Of a stretch of 53,524 nt of DNA, positions 44,996 through 53,506 are shown in pieces (positions within the stretch are counted from its first letter, which is position 1; every line of letters starts with the position of its first letter). Under the pieces are notes generated by a model that searched no databases, was not told the origin of the DNA, and worked only from the letters and a program-made list of their open reading frames with translations. Source of the stretch: Promethearchaeota archaeon (GTDB lineage Archaea > Asgardarchaeota > Lokiarchaeia > Sigyniarchaeales > SOKP01); contig JAEOSU010000012.1 of NCBI GenBank assembly GCA_016840165.1, forward strand, positions 1-53,524, in the 5' to 3' direction. The translations under genes were made by a program, and so were the position numbers.

Positions 44996-46510
44996 TTATT
45001 GATTCCAGAAATTATATTTTCCACTACTCAAAATCATATTTGGATCAAGAGTTTTTTTAATACTTTTCATAAGATTATAGAATTCCCCATTATACGCCCC
45101 TATATCAACCATTAATCGACTAGTGATATCTCCCATCATATACCACATAACTCCGTGCTTTGTGACTCTTTCCAATATCGATTTCCAAAGTTTTAAATTG
45201 AGTTTTTCAAGTTCAGGATGATATTCTCCATTAATATAGCTACTGAAGCTGGTAAATCCACAAGTTAATTCGACGGTATTTCCTTTCAATAAAATTATGG
45301 GTCCACTTCCGGTAACGGGTCTCATTCCCGCGATTTTTAAAATAGTTTCCATATCTTCTTTATGTTCGAAGTCCCATTGATCTAAATCCTTTAAAATGGC
45401 GGGATATGTTACAATTGGGACTTTACATTCGGCATCAAGCGATTCAAAACCGGGAACTAAACCCCATAAATTATGAGCATAGAGCCAATGTCCTTGTTCT
45501 TCGTAAAACCATTTACCCATATTACCTTCAGAAATTTCTGAACCTAGAGCCTCTGCTTTATTAGATATGAATATGCTATCTAATTGCTTAGTTTTTTCTT
45601 TTAATTCTTTTTCAGAATTAGCTTCGATCACATAAAATATCGTGCCTCGTTTCCTCTTTAAATCTTCCCACATGGGGAAAAATCCATTTTGTACGCCAAC
45701 GGATACCAAAAGGTCCATAAAAAAGATAGCGTCATATACATCTATCCCTTTTTTTCTAATTTCGCTAAATATTATAGAGGAGACTTCATTAGATTTTCGG
45801 GGCATTAAAAAGGTTTTATATTCAGCATACGGAGGTTTTGGAAAAATTTGTAGCGTAGCTTTTGTTTTTATTCCAAAAATTCCATTATCTCCGCAGAAGA
45901 AACCACTAAGGTCTGGACCGTTTCCAAATCGATTAAATGGAGATTTTGAATATTTATTTGCCTGAGATCCAGTCTCTATAATCTCACCAGTGGGTAATAC
46001 TACTTGTAGTGAAACTAATTGATTTGAACAGGACCCATATTTTGCACCTCCACCTCCACCAACAGAATGATGGGACAGCCCTCCCCCAATAGAAGCAGTT
46101 AAGCCAGATCCCGGCCCTAAACAACCAGTATATAATCCATACTGGGATAAAAAATTATTAAGATTAGCCCATGTAATCCCCGCTTCAACAGTTACTACTA
46201 GATTATCATGATCCATATTGAGAATGTGATTCATACGTGTTAAATCTAAAACAATACCAGTATCTCCTATAGGCTTACTCCCTCCAAATTCACAATCTCC
46301 TCCTCCTCGAGGAATAACAGGAATTTTCTCTTCATTAGCTACTTGTAAAATTTCCGATATTTCAAACTCGTCTTTCGGTCTTATTACATATTCTGGTACG
46401 CCCTGTAAAACTGGATCAACATTTCGCGAATAAGCATGCCGTACGTAAATACTATCAGAGATATATTCTTCAGATACAATGCGCTTTAATTTCTGAAATA
46501 AATCAGTCAT
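44996..46510 (-). CDS. FAD-linked oxidase, GlcD-like (copy 2)
   Basis: 504 aa, the same length as the 43358 copy and nearly collinear with it (MTDLFQKLKRIVSEEYISDS versus MPEVYHKLEEIVKKEHISND). The FAD motifs are identical in plan: VIPRGGGDCEFGGSKPIGDT, VVTVEAGITWANLNNFL and LSHHSVGGGGGAKYGSC. This is a tandem duplication. Differences cluster in the C-terminal substrate domain, for example around PMWEDLKRKRGTIFYVIEAN, so the copies may act on different substrates or form a heterodimer. The substrate is not determined. Confidence 0.92.
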   Translation of the reverse strand: MTDLFQKLKRIVSEEYISDSIYVRHAYSRNVDPVLQGVPEYVIRPKDEFEISEILQVANEEKIPVIPRGGGDCEFGGSKPIGDTGIVLDLTRMNHILNMDHDNLVVTVEAGITWANLNNFLSQYGLYTGCLGPGSGLTASIGGGLSHHSVGGGGGAKYGSCSNQLVSLQVVLPTGEIIETGSQANKYSKSPFNRFGNGPDLSGFFCGDNGIFGIKTKATLQIFPKPPYAEYKTFLMPRKSNEVSSIIFSEIRKKGIDVYDAIFFMDLLVSVGVQNGFFPMWEDLKRKRGTIFYVIEANSEKELKEKTKQLDSIFISNKAEALGSEISEGNMGKWFYEEQGHWLYAHNLWGLVPGFESLDAECKVPIVTYPAILKDLDQWDFEHKEDMETILKIAGMRPVTGSGPIILLKGNTVELTCGFTSFSSYINGEYHPELEKLNLKLWKSILERVTKHGVMWYMMGDITSRLMVDIGAYNGEFYNLMKSIKKTLDPNMILSSGKYNFWNQ

Positions 46511-46584
46511 TTATCTACTCAAAGTGAAAACAATTAATATTACATTATCTTTTGTAAATTTAAAAATATAATTTTACATATAAG

Positions 46585-47178
46585 GTGCCAGAGTTCAATA
46601 TTAAACATTATCTCGTTCTAGTTAGTGTTATTTTTTGTATGATTCCCCCTTTTTTTGGGATATTTATCAAATTAATCATAATTAGCCAATTTAACGTGCT
46701 AATATTGTCATTGATTATTATCGGATTAATTATTTTATATCTTATGGGTAAAGCTTTTGAGAAATATGGAAACACCCAAGATACCCTTAAATTAATGAGT
46801 CACCATGATTTAATATCGGCTCTTCTCAACAAAAATAATAAAGTGGTCCTCTTTTTCTTTTTTCCTTTAACAATGGTTATGGAAGAGTTTCTATTCCGAT
46901 TTTACTCCATAGGAATTCTCTATATTGTTATTAATCTGGGACCCCTTGAGAGTATACTTATGTCCAGTCTGATTTTTTCTGTATATCATCTACATTTTTG
47001 GTTTAAATTCAAAAATCGGCGGATAACGATTATTTTTATAATTTTTTCATTCTTCTTAGGACTGTTAAATGGATTTGTTCTTCTAACAATAGGGCTCCCT
47101 TTTTGTATTTTAATTCATTATCTTTTAGCTTTCATCCTATATCTTAATATCTCAAAAAAAATTGAACTTTTGAAGTGA
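46585..47178 (+). CDS. CPBP-family intramembrane metalloprotease
   Basis: 197 aa from GTG at 46585 (no upstream ATG). Membrane helices flank the EE motif MEEFLFRFYSIG (Glu100, Glu101, Arg105) and the second motif VYHLHFWF (His135, His137). The full set of metal ligands fits a CAAX-type prenyl protease or Abi protein. It is a stand-alone relative of the protease domain fused to the ABC permease at 23041. It is divergent from the GlcD-like copy 2 gene. Confidence 0.85.
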   Translation: MPEFNIKHYLVLVSVIFCMIPPFFGIFIKLIIISQFNVLILSLIIIGLIILYLMGKAFEKYGNTQDTLKLMSHHDLISALLNKNNKVVLFFFFPLTMVMEEFLFRFYSIGILYIVINLGPLESILMSSLIFSVYHLHFWFKFKNRRITIIFIIFSFFLGLLNGFVLLTIGLPFCILIHYLLAFILYLNISKKIELLK

Positions 47179-47211
47179 TTAAATAGGTTATTCTAAAATT
47201 AGAGAGAATTA

Positions 47212-47967
47212 TTAACTTCTTACAATTTCAGATGAAACTGATACTTTTGAATGCATGTTTAAGTTATTTGCAATAGTCATCAATTTTAAGACACGCTTAG
47301 TGGTTATCATCCCTTTCTTACGATCATTTTTACTACAGGCTGCACTACGAAATCCTGTTACGTCAGTTCCTAAATTATATATTGTACTAAGATGCTCTGC
47401 TCGAAGAGATCCCGCCAGTGCTGCTTGTAGTCCTAAGCTATGAGATTCATCAACAAAATATTTTAATTCATCAATTCTTAAAAAATCAAATAGATTCTTT
47501 CCGTTTTTATTTTGAGTATCTAGCATTGCAATATCTGCTCCAGCAGATTTTATAATTGAAGGTATTTTCATAGGATTAATTCCACCATATAGTTCCGCAT
47601 CAGCAAAACCAGCACCAACGATTATTATCTCGGGATTATTTTCTTTTACTGCCCTTACCACATCAGACATCATTTTTATACATTCTTGAGTTGTATGTGT
47701 TTCATATAATCCAATTTTTATATAATCAGCACCAGATAATGCAGCCCCAACCGCTGCTAATGCCGCAGTTCCTGGAAGATTGGGCATATCCCCTATAGCA
47801 GCACTTATAGGATAATTATTAGCTCTTCTTTTTACTTCTTTGATAAACCATGGAGCCGCAGCTCCTAAAGAACCTTCATCTGGATTTTTTAAGTCGATTA
47901 TATCCGCTCCACCTTCTATACAAGCATGTAATTCCTCGATTGAACGAATACTAATTAATACCTTCAT
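47212..47967 (-). CDS. mfnB: (5-formylfuran-3-yl)methyl phosphate synthase
   Basis: 251 aa matching MfnB, which condenses two glyceraldehyde-3-phosphate molecules to the furan precursor of methanofuran. The start block is DIIDLKNPDEGSLGAAAPWF; Lys27 corresponds to the catalytic lysine. The middle GADYIKIGLYE and DIAMLDTQNKNGKNLFDFLR carry the other active-site residues, and TGFRSAACSKNDRKKG closes the family pattern. Typical length is about 235, so the C-terminal 15 residues are an extension. It indicates methanofuran-dependent C1 metabolism even though no methanogenesis genes are in the window. Confidence 0.93.
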   Translation of the reverse strand: MKVLISIRSIEELHACIEGGADIIDLKNPDEGSLGAAAPWFIKEVKRRANNYPISAAIGDMPNLPGTAALAAVGAALSGADYIKIGLYETHTTQECIKMMSDVVRAVKENNPEIIIVGAGFADAELYGGINPMKIPSIIKSAGADIAMLDTQNKNGKNLFDFLRIDELKYFVDESHSLGLQAALAGSLRAEHLSTIYNLGTDVTGFRSAACSKNDRKKGMITTKRVLKLMTIANNLNMHSKVSVSSEIVRS

Positions 47968-48135
47968 TTTATGAGCACAAATTAATATTTTCGGTATTCA
48001 TATTAAAAATTATTTATTAATATATTAAATTTTTCTAAGAGATATTAAGGTTTAGAGATAAATTAGTTAGTTCATAATCAGTATAAAATCAAAAATCATT
48101 AAACAGTTCTGATCGAAAAAAAATAAAGAAAAAAA

Positions 48136-48651
48136 TTAGTAATTTTCAACGACAATTAGGTTAGACTTAAAGCCTTTTCCACAATTGACACAATAAACTA
48201 TTCCATTTTCAGATAATTGTTGGAGCATCTTTTCTGAAAACGCAGCTCCACATTCACTACAATATGCAGCGTTGGGATTAATCAACTGGAGTTCAGAAGG
48301 AATAGCCTCCTTTTCTTTAGGTTCCTTACTAACAAGGCTTAGGTCCTCCTTAGCCTCGTTTTCTTTTACAGGTTTAGGTTTACCTGTAATAGCATAAAAT
48401 AATTCTCTAAATAACTTATAAATACCCAAGAATATTGCTTTTAATAATAAGTAAGTCCCTTTTAGTATGTAATACACTAAATATGCTACACCTTTCAGAA
48501 TATAATATACTAAGACTCCCGCAAGAATTAAAATGGCGACAGCTCCAAAGATTACTAAAACTTGTCCGTAAAGAGGTATATTAAGAAACCATGAAGCAAA
48601 TTCTTTCCAATATATTAATGCTTGGTCAATAATCGAGTTCCAATCTACCAA
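48136..48651 (-). CDS. Membrane-anchored zinc-ribbon protein, unknown
   Basis: 171 aa from a TTG start supported by AAGGTGAG 5 nt upstream; no ATG is available. A membrane helix at about 30-55 is followed by an amphipathic repeat (YYILKGVAYLVYYILKGTYL) that may be a second segment or a re-entrant helix. After a Lys/Glu linker, a zinc ribbon with YCSECGAAF (about 132-140) and YCVNCGKGF (about 153-161) ends the protein. No enzymatic motif. A role in membrane signalling or ribosome/transcription contacts cannot be told. Confidence 0.68.
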   Translation of the reverse strand: MVDWNSIIDQALIYWKEFASWFLNIPLYGQVLVIFGAVAILILAGVLVYYILKGVAYLVYYILKGTYLLLKAIFLGIYKLFRELFYAITGKPKPVKENEAKEDLSLVSKEPKEKEAIPSELQLINPNAAYCSECGAAFSEKMLQQLSENGIVYCVNCGKGFKSNLIVVENY

Positions 48652-48852
48652 TATTACTCACCTTATCATTTGATATTTTTTAATTATAATTTACAAAAGA
48701 TCAAGGTAATTAAAAAAAAAAATGGGGTCCAGTTTTTAGAGTATAATTTAATAGAAGAAATGGATGATTGATGCATTTCGAAAAACATTGGTATTTAAAT
48801 CATATCTTTTAAAATAAATGATAACTCTTCAAGAAGATATGAAGATATAGGT

Positions 48853-49299
48853 ATGTCTTATCGAGATAAAGAAATATTAGTGTCATGTCCGTTATGCAAA
48901 GCAAAGAAATTAATAGAAGTTCCTCAGTCAGTTTTAGAAGGGGAAAAGCAGCTTACAACGATATCTATACCAAAAGGTAAGATTTGTGATCATCATTTCC
49001 AAATTTTCGTCGATAAGCATTATATAATTCGAGGCTATCAAAAAGTAGATTATGAATTGAGTGAAGGTAAAAATTCTGGAAAATTGCTAAGTGAATCTTT
49101 AAAAATTGACAAAATTAGGCGTAAAGGAAATGTAGCAGAAAAATCAAAAAAACGGAAAAATATGTCTCTAAAAGATATTTACGAGGAATTTTGGGAATAT
49201 ATCAGCATAGATAATGAAGAATTTAAGATTTTTATTACCAAGGACATTAGACGTAAGGAAGATTTAAGCAAAGTAAGATATCAACAAGCTCATACTTAG
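48853..49299 (+). CDS. CPxC zinc-binding domain protein, short form
   Basis: 148 aa. The N-terminal about 75 residues match the first domain of the 25800 protein: LVSCPLCKAKKLIEVPQSVL and KICDHHFQIFVDKHYIIRGY, with Cys-x2-Cys and Cys-x2-His spacing fit for zinc. The rest is highly charged (RKGNVAEKSKKRKNMS) and ends helical. As with the other copy, an ABC transporter locus is adjacent, here downstream by 90 bp. Function unknown. Confidence 0.72.
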   Translation: MSYRDKEILVSCPLCKAKKLIEVPQSVLEGEKQLTTISIPKGKICDHHFQIFVDKHYIIRGYQKVDYELSEGKNSGKLLSESLKIDKIRRKGNVAEKSKKRKNMSLKDIYEEFWEYISIDNEEFKIFITKDIRRKEDLSKVRYQQAHT

Positions 49300-49388
49300 G
49301 ATTTCACTCCACATGGGTATAAAAATTTAGATTAGAAGGCTAAAACGCCAATAAATTTTTAAGATTGAAAGCTTAATAATTTATTTAA

Positions 49389-50543
49389 ATGAGTTTAGGT
49401 GGGTTAATAAAAAAGGAATTTGGTAGAATTAAATCTGACAAAAGAACGCTGATTTTATTATTTTTAATACCCATAATTTTAATTATTATATTTGGACTCA
49501 CAACTGGAGTGGGTCCAACTAAGTTTTTTACAGCTGCAATCATCACTCGTGATGATATACCTACATATGGTGATTTTCCTTCCAATTCATCCCAGTATGA
49601 TGATAAATTTATCTCAATAATGCAAAATAATAGTACAACATGGACTCTCCATCGATATTTTAATAGTACAAACGAGTCAGAATTTAATGCGGCTTATCTT
49701 AGTTGCTACAATTTCTTAAAGAATGAAGTTGTTGACATATTCGTTGTTTTACCAGAAAATTTTTCTGAATCTGTTATTAAAAAGGTAAACCCCGTATTAG
49801 TATATTATATAGACGGGTCTGATTTAGGTGCGATTTCCGCAGTGGAAGTAGCAATCCAAGAACCAATTGCTTTATTTCGAGCGGAAGTGGATTTAATGGC
49901 AAATTTCTCTATGATGATACCTTATCTTGAATTTGATGTTCCCTTTTGGGAGTCTCAGTTGTTAAATTATGCCATCCCTTTAATTTTGCCCATTATCATT
50001 CTCGGTACTACAATGAATTTAACATCCCTTTCCATAGTTTCTGAAGGCCCTCTTCCAAGAATGCTTATTACGCCAACCACGAAAAGAGAGATAATATTGA
50101 GTAAACTAGTAGCTAATTCAGTTATAATGTTTCTTCAATCCACAGAAATTTTTATTATGACTTCGTTTTTTGGACTATATAGTTTAGGATCATTGTTTTA
50201 TTTTTATTTAGCGTTGGTTATGATAGGATTCTGCGGTATATGTATAGGTTTATTTATCTCTGCAATAAGTCCAACAGAACAAGGGGCTAACCAAATGTAT
50301 CTTATCATGTTTATAGTAATAGTATTATTTTCTGGCAATTTTTTACCTCCAGAGTTAGTTTCTCCTGTGATGCAATATATTATAAATATATTGCCACTGA
50401 GTCATGCAATTCCATTAATAAATGACATAACATTAAGAGGTGTTCCCTTAAATTTAACTCATGTGGCATTTTTGAACTTAAATTCGTTAATCTTCATCGT
50501 TTTAGCTTATATCATTTATAAATTTAAGAAATTAGAGGTGTAA
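49389..50543 (+). CDS. ABC-2 type permease subunit 1
   Basis: 384 aa with one N-terminal helix (TLILLFLIPIILIIIFGLTT), a large extracytoplasmic domain (about 45-195) with Asn/Ser-rich sequence, and five C-terminal helices with the ABC-2 motif PRMLITPTTKREIILSKLVA and SGNFLPPELVSPVMQYIINI. It is probably half of an exporter with the next gene, 4 bp downstream. An ATPase gene should follow but is truncated at 51856. Confidence 0.93.
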   Translation: MSLGGLIKKEFGRIKSDKRTLILLFLIPIILIIIFGLTTGVGPTKFFTAAIITRDDIPTYGDFPSNSSQYDDKFISIMQNNSTTWTLHRYFNSTNESEFNAAYLSCYNFLKNEVVDIFVVLPENFSESVIKKVNPVLVYYIDGSDLGAISAVEVAIQEPIALFRAEVDLMANFSMMIPYLEFDVPFWESQLLNYAIPLILPIIILGTTMNLTSLSIVSEGPLPRMLITPTTKREIILSKLVANSVIMFLQSTEIFIMTSFFGLYSLGSLFYFYLALVMIGFCGICIGLFISAISPTEQGANQMYLIMFIVIVLFSGNFLPPELVSPVMQYIINILPLSHAIPLINDITLRGVPLNLTHVAFLNLNSLIFIVLAYIIYKFKKLEV

Positions 50544-50547
50544 AACG

Positions 50548-51762
50548 ATGAGAAATAAAGATAAAATCAATCAAAAAAAAGGTATTTCCAATATTCGCAG
50601 AAGTCTTTTTAGAATCATTCGACAAATGAAAAAAGAATTCTTATTATTGTTTACTGACAAGTTTAATATGCTCCTTGCTATCGTAATTCCACCTTTAATA
50701 ATTTTATTATTTGGATTTATGATGAATGCAATTCCCGATACAATCCAACCTGTAGAGTGTGTTATAATTTCATATGATTCAAATGTTTATATTGATGAAA
50801 GTATGTTAAATGGTTCAGTAAGCAGTGATTATACACTTCCCTATGTCGATGCTGTAAATAAATCGGAGTATATGAATTTAGTTCAATTTTATAATGCTAC
50901 CGAGGATATTTATGCCATGGAAACCGCCAGAATGATGTTATTATCAAGTAATATTAAGGTTATTTTATCTCTACCTGTTGCTTTTTCAGAGTTTATAACT
51001 TTAGGATTACCAGGATTAATAGATTGTGTCCCAGACGCTTCAGATATAAAAAATATTCAAGATATATTAAATGCAGTTTACGATTCGGTTAAAATATTTG
51101 TAAATGATAATAATTTAACACCTCAGTTTGAATTAACTGGCTTCGAAGAATTTTCAATTCCTGAAGGATATAGTTTCCGATTTAATTATAACATCACATT
51201 AACCCTTTCATTTATTGTGTTTGGAGTTTCAATGGTGCTTACGATTCTGGTTGTTGTTCAAGAAAAACCAGTTGCTCGATTATTATTAACTCCCGCTAAA
51301 CGTTCGGAAATTCTTATTTCAAAATACTTAACCTATACTCTTATACTCATTCTACAAATTATTTTACTTATCATTAGTACTTTAATCTGTCGCCTTTATC
51401 TTGCTGGTAGTGTATTTGATTTATTTATAGCATTATTTAGTATAGGATTTACTGGTTTATCAATGGGCATCTTTATTAGCACACAAAGCAAAACTAAAAC
51501 AGAAGCAAATCAATTATTCTTTGCAATGTTTATAGTAATCTTATTGCTTAGTGGTATATTTATACCCATTGATGCTATGCCAATTTATTTACAAGTTATT
51601 GCATACATATTACCATTATCTCATGGTGATCCTATGATTCGAGGTATTATTACCAAAGGTAAATCAGTTTTTGGATTTGATTTCTTTGCTTTATTAATCC
51701 TAAGTATAGTATTAGTTACTATATCGTTCATCATCTTTAAACGAAGGAAGTATGAGGTCTGA
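50548..51762 (+). CDS. ABC-2 type permease subunit 2
   Basis: 404 aa, same plan as the preceding gene: N-terminal helix MLLAIVIPPLIILLFGFMMN, external domain about 60-215, then five helices with VARLLLTPAKRSEILISKYL and SGIFIPIDAMPIYLQVIAYI. Start ATG at 50548 with GAGGTG about 9 nt before it, so it is translated with subunit 1. Translation of the truncated ATPase would begin 7 bp after its stop. Confidence 0.93.
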   Translation: MRNKDKINQKKGISNIRRSLFRIIRQMKKEFLLLFTDKFNMLLAIVIPPLIILLFGFMMNAIPDTIQPVECVIISYDSNVYIDESMLNGSVSSDYTLPYVDAVNKSEYMNLVQFYNATEDIYAMETARMMLLSSNIKVILSLPVAFSEFITLGLPGLIDCVPDASDIKNIQDILNAVYDSVKIFVNDNNLTPQFELTGFEEFSIPEGYSFRFNYNITLTLSFIVFGVSMVLTILVVVQEKPVARLLLTPAKRSEILISKYLTYTLILILQIILLIISTLICRLYLAGSVFDLFIALFSIGFTGLSMGIFISTQSKTKTEANQLFFAMFIVILLLSGIFIPIDAMPIYLQVIAYILPLSHGDPMIRGIITKGKSVFGFDFFALLILSIVLVTISFIIFKRRKYEV

Positions 51763-51769
51763 ATGAAAA

Positions 51770-51856
51770 ATGATAGATGAAAAAGCAGAGATAATGGTAG
51801 ATGTCAAAAATTTAAACGTAGTTTTTGATAAGAAACAAATTATTTATGACGTTTGA
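51770..51856 (+). pseudogene. ABC ATPase gene truncated after 28 codons
   Basis: ATG at 51770 starts a frame MIDEKAEIMVDVKNLNVVFD and KKQIIYDV, then UGA. This is the first strand pair of an ABC ATPase (xxVKNLxxxFxKKxxxxDV), which in the normal gene continues to Walker A. The frame ends exactly where a hairpin begins (51852-51873). The location directly after two ABC-2 permeases with a 7-bp gap makes this the expected ATPase gene of the operon, broken by insertion or deletion. No other piece of it is present downstream in the window. Confidence 0.8.
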
Positions 51857-51873
51857 GTCCTTGTAGACTCAAA
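51852..51873. repeat. Perfect 8-bp inverted repeat at the truncation point
   Basis: TTTGAGTC (51852-51859) pairs with GACTCAAA (51866-51873) around a 6-nt loop CTTGTA. It overlaps the last bases of the broken ATPase frame and is followed by an A-run. It may be the end of a mobile element, or a terminator for the minus-strand RHH genes. Confidence 0.6.
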
Positions 51874-51920
51874 AAAATAATTTTTTATATTTGGTTTTAA
51901 TTCTTATTTCTTCCTTACAA

Positions 51921-52196
51921 CTATTCTAATCGCTTAATGAGGTTATAGGCCTTGAATCCAATAACCTCATCTTTTTTATTGGTTATTGGAACTCGAATAA
52001 CACTATCATCATCAACAGGGAACTCATCCTTTATTAATCGAGTCATTACGTCTTGCTTTATGATTTCGATATGTTCTCTTAGTAAATCTCTTAATGCACA
52101 TCGGATCACTTCAGATCTCGATGGATATAATACACCTAATAGCTTTTGTATCGCTATTAAATGACTCTCTGACACATTAACGGTCAATGCTTTCAT
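51921..52196 (-). CDS. Ribbon-helix-helix regulator, larger form
   Basis: About 91 aa from the ATG at 52196 (MKALTVNVSESHLIAIQKLL); an ATG two codons earlier is also possible. RHH core: strand, helix, then VLYPSRSEVIRCALRDLLRE. The C-terminal tail (RVPITNKKDEVIGFKAYNLI) forms an extra strand-helix absent from the shorter copies. It is likely an operator-binding dimer. The gene starts 8 bp after the next RHH gene ends, so the pair is an operon. Confidence 0.85.
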   Translation of the reverse strand: MKALTVNVSESHLIAIQKLLGVLYPSRSEVIRCALRDLLREHIEIIKQDVMTRLIKDEFPVDDDSVIRVPITNKKDEVIGFKAYNLIKRLE

Positions 52197-52204
52197 TCCC
52201 ATTC

Positions 52205-52387
52205 TTATCCACTCTTCATTAATTTTAGTAAATCTTTTATATCATGAACATGCTTCAATTCTGGTTCGAGGAACTTTGTTAACGCTTGTCTTATTGCCTT
52301 ACTTCTACTTGGGAAGATCTCTGCTTCTGTTAGAATTTTTAACTCTTGAACGTAAAGCTCGGGAAGATTAATCGTTATTACTTGCAT
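52205..52387 (-). CDS. Ribbon-helix-helix regulator, short form
   Basis: 60 aa from the ATG at 52387 (MQVITINLPELYVQELKILT), supported by GGAGG 8 nt upstream; a TTG- or ATG-based extension to 52402 is less likely. It has the same core as the 30778 gene, FPSRSKAIRQALTKFLEPEL, and an identical MxxITINLPE start. First gene of the two-gene RHH operon next to the broken ABC locus. Confidence 0.87.
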   Translation of the reverse strand: MQVITINLPELYVQELKILTEAEIFPSRSKAIRQALTKFLEPELKHVHDIKDLLKLMKSG

Positions 52388-52402
52388 TTTCTTTTCCTCC
52401 AT

Positions 52403-53056
52403 TTTTTTTAATATAAGTTTAATTTGATTTTATTTTTTGGACAACCAAAGGAGTTCTTTGATTGAGTACCAATTAAAAAGAAATTTTTAATTAGATCTCA
52501 TAAATGATTATAGAACGCTTTGATTTCGATTCCTTCATGATTTTCTCCAATCGGATTTTCGATTCTCCTTTTAGAGTTCGTCCATTATTTTCTTCTCAAG
52601 TATTTGGACTTTTGGTTCTATATCGAAATTGCTAACAGGTCTTGGAATACTAAGATGATGAAATGCTAGTGCTTTAAGACATTTTGGACATTCACAGTAT
52701 AGCCATTGCTTTTTGTTCGCTTTTCTATAAATTTCTCTTTTGCAGCTATTCTAGATTGTCATATATAGTAGTTCTTGGGATGTTCAGTTCCGCTTTTAGA
52801 TTTAATCAATCAATGTCGCCATACTTTAAGAGAATTCAGACTTATATTTAAGTAATATGCAAATGTTCAAGCTTATTATGTTCAATACTATAAAACCTAT
52901 GTAATTGTTTAACTATAATTGATATAAAATAAATAATCGAAAGAAGAAACGTGTGAAATTTTGCCTAAAATGAACTATAGATTGAAAAATAGATGACAAA
53001 GATAAAGAGAAAAAAGAATAAAATTTAAATAAATATACTATCTCTTAACAATCAAC
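52403..53056. other. 654-bp stretch between RHH genes and receiver-like gene, mostly decayed DNA
   Basis: No intact gene longer than about 60 codons. The part from 52571 to about 52870 is a decayed transposase-like gene on the minus strand (listed separately). 52403-52570 and 52870-53056 are AT-rich and hold nothing I can assign beyond likely promoters of the flanking genes, such as TTTAAATAAATA at about 53024. Confidence 0.6.
52571..52862 (-). pseudogene. Decayed transposase-like / HTH plus zinc-ribbon gene
   Basis: Minus-strand fragments in different frames read like one broken protein: TFAYYLNISLNSLKVWRH, then LNLKAELNIPRTTIYDNLE, a helix-turn-helix, then REIYRKANKKQWLYCECPKC and LKALAFHHLSIPRPV ending EKKIMDEL with UAA at 52571-52573. 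Stops (UGA, UAG) and at least two frameshifts separate them. The YYLNISLNSxKVW and NIPRTTIYD blocks resemble N-termini of archaeal DDE transposases, which fits an insertion that broke the neighbouring ABC gene. It could also be a broken transcription regulator. Confidence 0.55.
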
Positions 53057-53506
53057 ATGAATCAATATGATATTCTTATTGTTGGAAATGGCATAACTAA
53101 CATACAAAAGCTTACTAACTACTTTGTTAATTATCAAAAGATCTATGGAAGTAATCATCGTATAACTTTTAAGGTTGTCGCAAATGGCAAAGAAGCATTA
53201 GAAGAACTAAATAATCCTCCTCAAATGATACTCATGAATACTGCAGACGGTTATGAACTATGTAAAACGATAAAATCAAATCCGAAAGGAAAAGATATCC
53301 CTATAATTTTACTAATTTCTGTTAATAGTTCTCGTTCTGAAGCAGAACAATATCTTACTGAAACAAGTGCAGAGGGTTATATTCTTCACCCTTATATTAT
53401 GGGGGATTTCCATAAAGTTATAGAAAAATACATTCTTTTCTTTGAAAAAGAAATTCCTGATCCGTATCTTCATAGAATATTAGGAGGAAATTTTGGAGAA
53501 TTTTAA
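53057..53506 (+). CDS. Receiver-like protein lacking phosphorylation residues
   Basis: 149 aa with the CheY fold order: DILIVGNGITNIQKLTNYFV, VANGKEALEELN, MILMNTADGYELCKTIKSNP, IPIILLISVNSS and EGYILHPYIMGDF. The acidic pair is missing (GN), the phospho-acceptor Asp is Asn (MN) and the conserved Lys of KP is His (HP). The hydrophobic strands and the DGYELC motif are retained, so it is a pseudo-receiver rather than a random ORF. It may bind a partner constitutively. The last 25 residues extend beyond the domain. No HTH or output domain is attached. Confidence 0.85.
   Translation: MNQYDILIVGNGITNIQKLTNYFVNYQKIYGSNHRITFKVVANGKEALEELNNPPQMILMNTADGYELCKTIKSNPKGKDIPIILLISVNSSRSEAEQYLTETSAEGYILHPYIMGDFHKVIEKYILFFEKEIPDPYLHRILGGNFGEF

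Noticed and set aside
48652..48852. 200-bp gap upstream of the short CPxC gene as a possible RNA gene
   Set aside because: No cloverleaf, no paired segment longer than a few bases, no G/C-rich island.
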